Origin: Fluoribacter gormanii
GTDB lineage: Bacteria; Pseudomonadota; Gammaproteobacteria; Legionellales; Legionellaceae
NCBI RefSeq assembly: GCF_900156395.1
Contig: NZ_FTNL01000013.1
Coordinates: 1 to 64,000 of the forward strand
DNA: 64,000 bases
Direction of reading: 5' to 3'
The notes below the pieces were generated by a model. The model did no database searches. It was given only the letters and a program-made list of their open reading frames with translations, and was not told where the DNA came from. The number at the start of each line of letters is the position of its first letter. Within the stretch, counting starts at the first letter, position 1. The position numbers and the translations under genes were made by a program. Below are positions 52,449 to 61,649 of the stretch, piece by piece.

Positions 52449-53627
52449 CTAATTAAGCTCTATCGACATAGTTTGCAGTTCCTCATGCATTGCTCTTTGT
52501 GCTAACAAGACTTTGGTATACCTGAGTGTATCAGCTAAGGCTTTATCAAAAGCACCTTCATTTCCATTCAATAATAGACTCGTTGCATTAATATGTTCAA
52601 ACCCCTCGATAAAGGTGAATTTTTCACGCACTTGAGGTATCTCTAATACACCAAAAAATTCATTGAACACATGGCCACCACTATTGAATAATAGAATTGA
52701 CATAAAACACTTCAAAAAATTAGCAAATTTTTCTTGGGTATCAAAAACCCGCTTATTTTCTCGCTGTAATTTTATCATCAGACGTAATTGGCATAGTATT
52801 GTTCCTGATATGGAACAGGAAAACGGATGAACTAACTTAGAAAAATTCAGTTCAGGCCAAGCAGCTTGTGGATCATAGGTATTTTGATCCGATGGTTTTA
52901 CAAAAGTAAATCCCGATTCTGCATAAGCAATATCATTGCGAGGCAGTGGCATGCTGGTTTTCATCAAGCCAAAATAGTTTGAATAAAATGGTGATTTTTC
53001 CAATAGATAGATTGAAGTAGGAGAGAGGGGCTTATCTTTAACTACGCGGCCTCTATTCTGCTCTGAGAAAAAGCCTGTTCCATAAAGGTTAACAGGAACT
53101 TCAGGATTTCTCGCATGCAACACACCAATCCAAGATATTCGGAGTATTAATAATACTTTTTCTTTTTGGTCCGCGGTTAAGGCTTGGTAATTTTCATGAT
53201 GCTGCACTTTTTGGAATGCATCCATATATTCAGTAGCAAAACCATCTATTTGGGGAGATATCTTACCCTCAACAAAATCGTTAAATTTATTTCGACTTTC
53301 TTCAGGCAACGAATCATAAAGCACTTTATTATACTGTAAAATATCTTCTTTCTTCATTTGGTCTAAGGAACTTAATAACGTTTCAAATGCCAAGTGGGTT
53401 TCAAAATAACGCCGGGACGCATCTTCATCGATGTTCTTTTTACTGTACGAGATCTTATATTGATTTGTTATTTGATTCTCTTGGAACAATTTTTCAATAT
53501 AGTTTAAATCTGTTGAAGTAACTACGCCTTGTATATAAAATTGTTTCAAAGTGGTGCAAGTGCGTTGATATTTTTTATATTTGTCAATTAATAGCAGTAA
53601 CGCTTGTCCAAAAGATACTGTAACCAT
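52449..53627 (-). CDS. Hypothetical protein, candidate effector
   Basis: 392 residues, soluble, no recognised family. The N-terminal half is helical (YFETHLAFETLLSSLDQMKKED, LTADQKEKVLLILRISWIGVLH). The C-terminal half contains LVHPFSCSISGTILCQLRLM, FLKCFMSILLFNSGGHVFNEFFGVL and a last stretch of MHEELQTMSIELN. The tail, with Glu near -10 and a hydrophobic residue near the end, fits loose Dot/Icm signal features. Its start at 53627 has no strong ribosome binding site. Divergent from the 2H-like gene at 53734, with a gap of 106 bases. Confidence 0.7.
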   Translation of the reverse strand: MVTVSFGQALLLLIDKYKKYQRTCTTLKQFYIQGVVTSTDLNYIEKLFQENQITNQYKISYSKKNIDEDASRRYFETHLAFETLLSSLDQMKKEDILQYNKVLYDSLPEESRNKFNDFVEGKISPQIDGFATEYMDAFQKVQHHENYQALTADQKEKVLLILRISWIGVLHARNPEVPVNLYGTGFFSEQNRGRVVKDKPLSPTSIYLLEKSPFYSNYFGLMKTSMPLPRNDIAYAESGFTFVKPSDQNTYDPQAAWPELNFSKLVHPFSCSISGTILCQLRLMIKLQRENKRVFDTQEKFANFLKCFMSILLFNSGGHVFNEFFGVLEIPQVREKFTFIEGFEHINATSLLLNGNEGAFDKALADTLRYTKVLLAQRAMHEELQTMSIELN

Positions 53628-53733
53628 AATAACAACTGCAATGAAAGCTTAGTACACTAACAGTATAGATATTATTCATTAAGGAATAATTAAGATCACC
53701 CGCGGATATGTTTAAATCTTTCATTAGGTAATT

Positions 53734-54804
53734 ATGAAATCACTATTAGAAACAGGTAGTAACACTTTTTTTGTATTCAATTCGAAATCTCAAAAAATCA
53801 CTTTGAAAACTACTGCGATTGATGAGCAAAAGGTAAGTTTAAATCGAACAAATAAACTACTCGGCAGTTTTGGTGAAACACTGGTTATCTTTCATGAGGC
53901 AGGTTCTGCGTTAGGCCAATTTATTATTAACTTTCAAAATGAATTACTAAACCATTTCACCAAAGCAATTCAAAATCTGGAATCTCAACAATTCATCAGT
54001 GAGAATGAGGAATCCATAGGACCAACTTCTTTTGCGCCGATTACTAATCTCCATACTACTATCGCTGCACTAAGAGTGATTGATTCATATGATAAAAAAA
54101 GCTGGAACAATTGCCTGATGCAATCCTATTTGTATGCGAAATTAACGCAATATCAACCAAAAAAGGGAGAAATTGATATCATTGAGCTGGGCAAAATTAT
54201 GCTTCTTGATGACATGGATTTAGATAAAGTCGTTAATACTTTAACGCCAGCTCTTTTAAGAAAAATATTAGCAATAGAGGACGAGGCTACTGATATACAT
54301 CATTTTGTCAAAATCCAATGCCACACCTCTTTACTCAGTGAGACGGTAGAGCGATCGATAGTCACCCAAATCCATAACGACCCTATTGTTGAACTGGAAT
54401 TGGAATCTATATCATTAAATGCGAATGGAAGCTTAGGAATTAAGTGGAAATTAAATCAACAAATTATGGGTTTACGAGGAGTCCTTAGTCAAATAGGTGG
54501 AATTGCCAAGCATGGCGCCCAGGTGCTTACCACAACTATCGGATATTTCCCTTATTGCTCCGAGTGCTATCGTGATGAAATAAAAAAAGTTCTTCAAGAA
54601 ATTATTTGCAAACTTGAATCCGATGGAGATTGCACTCCTAAATTTCATTTAAATTTATCCGAGCTGCAATTGGTTCAGTTTTCACGAAATGATTTACATC
54701 AAAATTTTATTAATAAAACGTTATTTCTCGATCAACAACATATTTCAAATAGGATCCAGCAGCAAGAGTTTCCTGACAACGGTTGCCCCATTAAAAATCA
54801 TTGA
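53734..54804 (+). CDS. 2H phosphoesterase-like protein with second motif altered
   Basis: 356 residues. NLHTTIAALRVIDSYDKKSW aligns with YHMTTMSLE...SWNQFI of the gene at 48254, keeping the first HxT. The second motif, expected as HxT before (I/L)-(A/G)-Y, reads QVLTTTIGYFP, so the histidine is replaced by Thr. Downstream, FHLNLSELQLVQFSRNDL parallels FPLEISEYMLCYFNDM. This suggests a fold homologue that has lost or changed catalysis. About 110 residues are inserted between the motifs relative to the shorter protein. No signal peptide. Family assignment is inference from these paired alignments. Confidence 0.7.
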   Translation: MKSLLETGSNTFFVFNSKSQKITLKTTAIDEQKVSLNRTNKLLGSFGETLVIFHEAGSALGQFIINFQNELLNHFTKAIQNLESQQFISENEESIGPTSFAPITNLHTTIAALRVIDSYDKKSWNNCLMQSYLYAKLTQYQPKKGEIDIIELGKIMLLDDMDLDKVVNTLTPALLRKILAIEDEATDIHHFVKIQCHTSLLSETVERSIVTQIHNDPIVELELESISLNANGSLGIKWKLNQQIMGLRGVLSQIGGIAKHGAQVLTTTIGYFPYCSECYRDEIKKVLQEIICKLESDGDCTPKFHLNLSELQLVQFSRNDLHQNFINKTLFLDQQHISNRIQQQEFPDNGCPIKNH

Positions 54805-55046
54805 CATTTTGTTAAATAATTGTCTATTTGTCCAATTATTCCACGATAAAGTTACACTAAGAATCTAATAGTACCTTACCAAAAAAATATCAGTATACAG
54901 TTCGACACACTGAAATTGTCCCAATGAAATTTTTAGAACTCCGGAATTATTAAAAATTTGCGGAAATTTCCAGAGTTTCAGCTCCAATATCATCCATGAG
55001 ATTTTTTTAACAAGTGGTATGACTCTTGAGTTTAGCTACTTTTTCT
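54805..55046. other. Intergenic region without recognised feature
   Basis: 242 AT-rich bases between convergent genes (the 2H-like protein and YqhA-like protein). I see no gene, tandem repeat or strong hairpin here. Confidence 0.4.
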
Positions 55047-55556
55047 TTAATGTGTTTTACTCTGTACGAGCATTTTATTAGTTAATGCAATTGCCAAAGC
55101 TGAAACAAGTAATGTTAAATGAATAATTACTTGCCACATTACTGAGTAATTACTAAGTTTATTGGGATCAATAAACGTCCTTAATAAGTGAATTGATGAG
55201 ATACCGATTAATGAAAGAGCAAGCTTTATTTTCATAGCGCCTGCATCGAGATGATCCAGCCACTCTGGTTGATCTGGGTGAGCGTCGAGGGCGAGATGAG
55301 AAACAAAGGTCTCATATCCCCCCATAACAACCATAATCAGTAGATTTGCAATCATTACTACGTCAATTAGATCTAATACACCAAGCATAATGAGCGTATC
55401 ATCAAAACTGTTAAGGTGGGTTACCAATTCAAATAGCTCATGAACAAAACGATAAACATAAGCAGCCAGTATTAAAATAAGTCCTAAATAGAGAGGAAGT
55501 TGTAGCCATCTTCCCATAAAAATAAACTTGCTAATGCCTTTTTTTAAATTATTCAT
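55047..55556 (-). CDS. yqhA: UPF0114/YqhA-family membrane protein
   Basis: 169 residues with three or four membrane helices. Family pattern: RWLQLPLYLGLILILAAYVYRF near the start, LGVLDLIDVVMIANLLIMVVMGGYETFVS, and KIKLALSLIGISSIHLLRTFID. Function not established. Isolated minus-strand gene, upstream of the large macroglobulin gene only in map order (275 bases apart). Confidence 0.9.
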   Translation of the reverse strand: MNNLKKGISKFIFMGRWLQLPLYLGLILILAAYVYRFVHELFELVTHLNSFDDTLIMLGVLDLIDVVMIANLLIMVVMGGYETFVSHLALDAHPDQPEWLDHLDAGAMKIKLALSLIGISSIHLLRTFIDPNKLSNYSVMWQVIIHLTLLVSALAIALTNKMLVQSKTH

Positions 55557-55690
55557 AAAAATTTACACCATTTACATATTAAAAATTCTTATTATCCAAT
55601 CATATTGAATGGGATTTGTGTCCTGATTTATCTAATGCCCTAAATTTAAACAGTTCTATTTACAATTGTACGTAAATCTGCTTTATTTTT

Positions 55691-55800
55691 AGGGACTGTT
55701 GACAATTAACTTATATTAGTAGTCTGGCTACAGTGTAGCGGAACCCGGTTTTGTATCACAGATCTTCCGGGTTATGGCATGCCTTAAACCAGCCTACAAT
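55691..55800. repeat. Composite intergenic repeat
   Basis: Begins with AGGGACTGTTGACAATT (55691-55707), the arm seen at 14526-14542. It holds an inner stem AACCCGG (55742-55748) / CCGGGTT (55767-55773) and ends with CCAGCCTACAAT (55789-55800), the arm seen at 5440-5452. It appears to be a mosaic of two repeat families next to the yfhM stop. Confidence 0.5.
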
Positions 55801-55830
55801 TTGAGCGTCATTACTCAAGCAATTCAAGTA

Positions 55831-58800
55831 TTAGGGTGCTTCCGTAATTGTAATTACAGAAGAAACGCCTTGAGCTTTGGTATTGGGATTATACATTGCT
55901 TCCGCATATGCGGGTGGAACAATATATTTTCCTATATTCACCGCTTTTATTTTATAAACAATTTCCTTAGCTGCAGACTCAACTCCACCAAAGAAATTTA
56001 CCCTATCTTCACGTACGTCAACATAGTCCATTGTATTATTATTTTTTACAGAGTCATTTACCACTTCAAATCCACCAGGCAATAGGTCCTCAATCGCGAT
56101 ATTGGATAAATAATCACTACCTAATGCACGAATTTGAATATGTACTTCAATTTCACTTCCCAGCGTTGTTGAACTAACAACATTTCCTTTAGCATCTTTA
56201 TATTCTCGGAAGATTTCCAAGCCTTGTTTTAATGGAGTTTTTGGTATAACTCGATTAAAGCCTGATTGCATGAGCTGATAGAAAAATGTGTTTTTGTCTG
56301 GATTGTTAAAGCGTATTTTTTGTACACCAGGTTCAATATCAATTTTATGATAGTCCGCATGAGCACCAGGAATATTAACCTCTTTATTATTGGCCATGAT
56401 TTTGGTCATTGATAAAGCAGACGCTTGCTCATTTGATAAAGCTGGATGATAAGCCCCTAAAGCCAGACTCGTAAATCCAGATAAAACCGTATTGATTTCA
56501 TCATTATTGATCGCTTGAATTAAGCGCTTAAGGAGTTCATCCCCAACTTGTGGTAATAAGTTTGGAAAATGCTTGGCTACTAGATACAAATACTGAGCAT
56601 CAGCAATTGCACTACTATAAAAATCAGTAATATAAGCTTGATTATTTTGTGGCTTGTACAAACCAATTAATTGATTTGCCTCATCATGGCTTTGCAACAA
56701 TTGATATGAAGCAGCAGTATAGGCTGTGGTAATGTCTTTTTGCCAAGCTTTTGTTTGGTCTTTTTCCAGATATAATTGCAGGTTAGCCAGATAATTCGTA
56801 GTTACTATTTCATTACGAGTTAAAATGTAAATGGCATAGGCTTGGATTCTAGCCGCATCCATATCTGTTACATTTTGACTTGCCAAGGTCTTAAGGTAAT
56901 TAATGCCATTAAAGAACAGGTCACTAGGGATATTAAATCCTTGGGCTTTTGCTTCAGTCAAAAAGTGCATTGCATAAACTGAGGCAAAATCATTGCCTTT
57001 ATTGTCACCCAGTCCTGGCCAATAACTGAATCCGCCATTAGACATCTGTCTTTGGCTTAGCATTTGAATTGTACCGTTTACTTTTTCATTAACTTGTTTT
57101 GCTTCGCCACCAAATCCAGCTTGGTTATTCATTGCTAATAAGGGCAGTGCTTTGCTCGTTAATTGCTCTGTACAACCATAAGGATAATTATCCAGGTAAC
57201 GTTGTAAACCAAATACCAAAATCATAGGGCTAGTAGAAGACGTTGCGTTTGCTTTGCGATATTCAGGATACAATGTTTGCATCACATCCAAAGTTTTTTG
57301 CGCGTCTGCGGATTTACCACTATTGATGTAAGTACTTAGCGGTGTAGCAGGTCTAACACTAAGTGTCGCACTCATTGTACTGGACTTATCGCCCATGCTT
57401 GCTTTAAAACTTAACTTAGCATCGCCTAAAAGTGATTTGGCTTTTAATTTAAAATGAACAGTTTGTTCATGGCCTTCAGCAATTTCTAATGTTTGGGTCG
57501 AAGAGCCAATCACTTCGATTTCAGGAGAGGCAATCAAATCTACATTAATAAGTGCATGTTCTCCAGAATCTTTAATGTTATTTGCAATCGATGAAGAGAT
57601 TTCAAACTCATCACCCGGTGCTACAAAGGTTGGAACATTGGGATTAATTATAAAATCTCCGCGAATTTCGGCAGAGGTCTCTTGTGAACCGACTGAGTCA
57701 GATGATACTGCTACTGCCATGACTCGTAATGTTCCATTAAAGTAGTCGGGTACTTGATACACTAATTGATGAGTACTTGAATCAGTATCAATAATCCCTG
57801 ACCAATAAGCTATGGGTAGATCCGTTTTTCGTTTGAAAGGATTTAGGCGGCTTGCCATAGCATCCTCACCATTGTCACCACCAACAGCAGACAGTTCGCG
57901 ATCCTGAATGAATTTTGGCATGATTTGATCCACAGTTTGTTGGGTCAAAACTTCAAGAGCATGCTTTTGGAAGAAAAATGATAAAGGATCCGGAGTCTCA
58001 TAGCGCGCTACTTGCAAAATACCTTCATCAACAGCAAACACAATAATTTTTCCTGGTTTATCTGTGTGATAATCAATAGTAAATGGCTCACCAGGACGTG
58101 CAACTGCGGCGGTTTGCAGATCAATTTTTATGTCGTGAGCCTCATGATTGACTGTGAAAGGGACAACGCTAGAGCTGAGTGGACTAATGAAGATTTCAGG
58201 TGAGCTCCAATCGCGTATAAAGGCGACATTGATATATCCATCTCCTTGAAAATCAGCGGGGATGTGAATGGTTTGCACAGAGTTTGTAGTATCTGTTTTA
58301 AACCATTGAGCCGCATAAACCTTATCACGTTCTATAGTAATTAAGCCGGAACCAGTATAGGGCGCGGTGATTTGAATCTCAATATCCTCATCAGCTAGAT
58401 ACTCAGTTTTATTGAGTTTAATTGATAATTCAGCATTTTTAGCTAAAGGCTGTTGGCTGGCGCCTACTACACTGAACTTTAACTGATTAAGTACAGTATT
58501 ATCTTTCCCAAGAATGCTTAAGGAAAAATCGCCAATTTGTTGTGTAGGCAAAGGATAATCAGTTCCTTGAGCAGAGATATTAAAAGGGGTAGTGCTGACT
58601 ACCGTAGACTGAATAACTGATTGATATTGATAAGTACCATCCGCTTTTTTAACCAGAGTTGTAACTGGATGTAAAGAAACCAGTTGCATCTTTAAGTCTT
58701 TAATTTCTTCTTTATTTAATTGGGGATTAATCGCAATATAATTAACACTTCTGGTGCTGTTTTGCTTAATAAAAGATAAGTCACCATCTGGTTTGTATCC

Positions 58801-61578
58801 AACAAAATAGGGCAGGGGACTAATCAAGGTTTTAATTTGGCTTGTTACACTACGACCACCTTCCGATTCAAAACCTTCAGCAAAAAATGTTAATTGATAA
58901 GTTGCTTTTTCAAAACGGTCAAGATTCAAATCAAATTCGGCTTCACCTTTATTGTTTGTTTTGCTGTCATTTAATGTTTCAGTGAACACCTTAGGTGGTT
59001 TTTGGGGATCCTGTAAAGGATCGATAAAGACGTAATCGGGATATTTATCAAATTCAACTTTTTGGGGTACCAACAAAATTTTAGCGCTGATTTTTCGGTC
59101 GGTAGCAGGGGCACCATATAGATTCCAAAGATTTACCGCTCCTTTTAATCCCGTAGGGGAACTCCATCCAGCGGATGGATTTGGAGAGAGACTCGTAGAA
59201 ATTCGCATTCTATCCGGTAAAAACTCGGAAATACGAATACTTGTAGAACCAAGCAGGTTTTGGGGGTATCCATCTTTAACTAGATACAAATTAACCATAT
59301 ACTCGCCTGTCGGTGAGCTGGAATTCGTTGTGAAATCCAGATCCATATACCCCAGATCATTAAGGGTAATTTTTTCATCCTTAATTGTTGTTCCTCTTGA
59401 ATCAACTACAGTTGCTTGTAGTGGTAACCCTCCAGGTTGCGGTTGAGCATAAGCTTGCTTGACTATCATACCGATATGAACAGTATCACCTGGTCTGTAG
59501 ATCCCTCTATCAGAAAAAAGATAAGCGCTTAAGCTGTGTAATTCTTGATTATTAGTATAAAGACCACCAATATCAAATTTAGAAAAATTCAATTGTCTGT
59601 TGGCATTGTTGAACGGAATAAATGACACATCATTATTTAATTGAGCCAAATATACCGTAGGTTCTCTATCATCTACAAAGTCTTTTAAAGGCGGAAAATT
59701 GACTCGACCTTGTGCGTCACTGATGCGAGATAAAATAGGCAAGCCATTTTTACCTAAAACCGTTACTGTTGCATTAGCAACAGGGGTTCCTTGCGTTATG
59801 GAGTCAACAAAAACGTCATGGGTACCATCTTGATTGTCTTTTACCAACAATGCCAGATCAGTAATTAAAATCATGCGGCTTGCTTTTACATCCAATGCAG
59901 TTTTATTTGTAGTATCCCATCCAGTGGCTTGTAATAAAAATAATCCTTGCGGTCCCAGTGTATTTGTATTCATTGTTAAATACTTACTGAAATCAAGCGC
60001 AGTATACTGTTGCTTTGCTAAGTCTGAAATATCAAATTCTTGAATTTCTGAAGAAATTTGACTGATATTTTGTTGATTAAATGTAGGATTAATAAAATAT
60101 GGATTGTTAAAATCACCCTGGGTTTGAGTGACTAATTGGTTAATATTTTCTGGCAATACACGTGCGAAATCAAACTTTACCGCAGGCACGCCTCGAACCA
60201 ATACTGAAAGTTTTTTCTCCCCACTTAAAGCAAGCAACGAACCTTTGTGGAGGAAACTGATCTCTTTTGGTATCGCAGGAACAGGGATGATTGCTGCATA
60301 TTCATTTCCTAACGTAAAATTACCAAAACTCCGCATGCCTTTATCTATTTTAATATAGATAAATCGCGGCGTATCGGCTTTAAATTTGAAACTGTGCAGG
60401 GTCGAGTAGTTTTGTTCTGTAGGTATCGCTTCTTTAGCTAAAGGCGTAGCAAGAGCAAGGACCGCTTTTGTTACTTCTCCTGGATTTTGCCATTGATAGT
60501 TCTCTTGAGATGGTTCAGCGACTGTTGCTGGACGATCTTTAGGCAATAAATAAATATGGACTGATTTATTAAACTCATTTTCATTTATACCCAGTGAGGT
60601 TTCAACATTTAGCACTTGCTCCGGTCTGTCTTTATCGTTGCGGATAATCGATGCCGAAGCAGAAAGAACTTTAAGAAAATCTTGGGTACTGGGGATTAAG
60701 AGGTTTTGCGATAATTCATTTAGCAAATGTGCAGAGTCAGTGGATGAAGTCACATTTTTGTTTAAGGTTAAGCGTAAAAATCGTGCTACATTGTCTATTT
60801 TTATTGTTTCTGAATGTAAATAGGCTACCCGCTTATTTTTATCATAAGTAAAAGTAACAGGAAGTTTTTCGCCCTCAGCCCCTGATTTCGTTTGATACAC
60901 TAATGAGGTGTTCATTTCCAAACGTTTAGGATTGACTGGAAAATTGAATTCTATAGTAGCTACGGCATTTCTTATTTCAGCATGTACTGGATCTTGATAA
61001 AGTTTAAACTCAGTTATTTTTCCATTAAAAGAATGAGTAGAAAAGGTATAATCATGGCTTTCCATCTTTGCATTGGATGCAAAAAAATCAGGAGCAAAAC
61101 GTATTGTAAATTTTTGTCCTGCGGGCCAATCTTCAGAAGGGGTAAAAACTAATTGGCTGTCGGTGTTCCAAGTCCATGTTCCAGGCATTTTGGGGGTCAT
61201 TTCTATGCCGTCAGTGACAGTTTTTCCAACCTGACTGAGCGGTGCGACCGATTGATTAATGAATCCGTTGTTTTTTATTCCAAAATCAATTACCAAGTTG
61301 TTAGCAACTAATTGTTCTTCAGTATTTGGTGTTATGTCTGGAACTGTAATCTGCGCGGTGGTATAAATAGGTTTTGGTAAATTTTTATACCAATGTATTG
61401 AATAGCCAGCAATGATTAAAACGAGCACTATTAACAGGCTACTTCCCCAAAACATTTTTGGAGATGACTTTGATTTATAGCACAAGTACTTCATCCACGG
61501 TGGGCTGCGCCAGTTTAATTTGCCAAATACAGATGATAATGCATTTAGTAATATAGATAGCGGATTTTTAGTCATCAT
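55831..61578 (-). CDS. yfhM: Alpha-2-macroglobulin family protein, YfhM type
   Basis: 1915-residue bacterial macroglobulin, longer than E. coli YfhM (1653). The N-terminus has one membrane anchor at ~44-66 (WGSSLLIVLVLIIAGYSIHW) rather than a lipobox. Repeated macroglobulin beta-sandwich domains follow, then the thioester motif GCTEQ in NYPYGCTEQLTSKAL (near 57165-57185) with a helical TED domain (GGFSYWPGLGDNKGNDFASVY). The thioester bond would trap attacking proteases in the periplasm. Its partner PBP1C is encoded divergently, with a 71-base gap; macroglobulin-PBP1C pairing is the rule in many bacteria. Either of two adjacent ATGs (61578, 61575) could be used. Confidence 0.95.
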   Translation of the reverse strand: MMTKNPLSILLNALSSVFGKLNWRSPPWMKYLCYKSKSSPKMFWGSSLLIVLVLIIAGYSIHWYKNLPKPIYTTAQITVPDITPNTEEQLVANNLVIDFGIKNNGFINQSVAPLSQVGKTVTDGIEMTPKMPGTWTWNTDSQLVFTPSEDWPAGQKFTIRFAPDFFASNAKMESHDYTFSTHSFNGKITEFKLYQDPVHAEIRNAVATIEFNFPVNPKRLEMNTSLVYQTKSGAEGEKLPVTFTYDKNKRVAYLHSETIKIDNVARFLRLTLNKNVTSSTDSAHLLNELSQNLLIPSTQDFLKVLSASASIIRNDKDRPEQVLNVETSLGINENEFNKSVHIYLLPKDRPATVAEPSQENYQWQNPGEVTKAVLALATPLAKEAIPTEQNYSTLHSFKFKADTPRFIYIKIDKGMRSFGNFTLGNEYAAIIPVPAIPKEISFLHKGSLLALSGEKKLSVLVRGVPAVKFDFARVLPENINQLVTQTQGDFNNPYFINPTFNQQNISQISSEIQEFDISDLAKQQYTALDFSKYLTMNTNTLGPQGLFLLQATGWDTTNKTALDVKASRMILITDLALLVKDNQDGTHDVFVDSITQGTPVANATVTVLGKNGLPILSRISDAQGRVNFPPLKDFVDDREPTVYLAQLNNDVSFIPFNNANRQLNFSKFDIGGLYTNNQELHSLSAYLFSDRGIYRPGDTVHIGMIVKQAYAQPQPGGLPLQATVVDSRGTTIKDEKITLNDLGYMDLDFTTNSSSPTGEYMVNLYLVKDGYPQNLLGSTSIRISEFLPDRMRISTSLSPNPSAGWSSPTGLKGAVNLWNLYGAPATDRKISAKILLVPQKVEFDKYPDYVFIDPLQDPQKPPKVFTETLNDSKTNNKGEAEFDLNLDRFEKATYQLTFFAEGFESEGGRSVTSQIKTLISPLPYFVGYKPDGDLSFIKQNSTRSVNYIAINPQLNKEEIKDLKMQLVSLHPVTTLVKKADGTYQYQSVIQSTVVSTTPFNISAQGTDYPLPTQQIGDFSLSILGKDNTVLNQLKFSVVGASQQPLAKNAELSIKLNKTEYLADEDIEIQITAPYTGSGLITIERDKVYAAQWFKTDTTNSVQTIHIPADFQGDGYINVAFIRDWSSPEIFISPLSSSVVPFTVNHEAHDIKIDLQTAAVARPGEPFTIDYHTDKPGKIIVFAVDEGILQVARYETPDPLSFFFQKHALEVLTQQTVDQIMPKFIQDRELSAVGGDNGEDAMASRLNPFKRKTDLPIAYWSGIIDTDSSTHQLVYQVPDYFNGTLRVMAVAVSSDSVGSQETSAEIRGDFIINPNVPTFVAPGDEFEISSSIANNIKDSGEHALINVDLIASPEIEVIGSSTQTLEIAEGHEQTVHFKLKAKSLLGDAKLSFKASMGDKSSTMSATLSVRPATPLSTYINSGKSADAQKTLDVMQTLYPEYRKANATSSTSPMILVFGLQRYLDNYPYGCTEQLTSKALPLLAMNNQAGFGGEAKQVNEKVNGTIQMLSQRQMSNGGFSYWPGLGDNKGNDFASVYAMHFLTEAKAQGFNIPSDLFFNGINYLKTLASQNVTDMDAARIQAYAIYILTRNEIVTTNYLANLQLYLEKDQTKAWQKDITTAYTAASYQLLQSHDEANQLIGLYKPQNNQAYITDFYSSAIADAQYLYLVAKHFPNLLPQVGDELLKRLIQAINNDEINTVLSGFTSLALGAYHPALSNEQASALSMTKIMANNKEVNIPGAHADYHKIDIEPGVQKIRFNNPDKNTFFYQLMQSGFNRVIPKTPLKQGLEIFREYKDAKGNVVSSTTLGSEIEVHIQIRALGSDYLSNIAIEDLLPGGFEVVNDSVKNNNTMDYVDVREDRVNFFGGVESAAKEIVYKIKAVNIGKYIVPPAYAEAMYNPNTKAQGVSSVITITEAP

Positions 61579-61649
61579 TTATTCCAAGTGGTGAATTGTG
61601 CTAAAAAATTTTGCACATATTTTATTCTATTTAGGGCATAATAGCGACT

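Noticed and set aside
53734-54804. Second HxT motif of the 2H-like gene taken from FHLNLSEL
   Set aside because: Alignment with the gene at 48254 puts that segment downstream of the motif; the aligned position is LTTTIGY, without histidine.
61579-61649. Sigma-70 promoter TTGCAC ... CATAAT ahead of pbpC
   Set aside because: The boxes are 21 bases apart and the second ends only 6 bases before the ATG, so the spacing is not credible.
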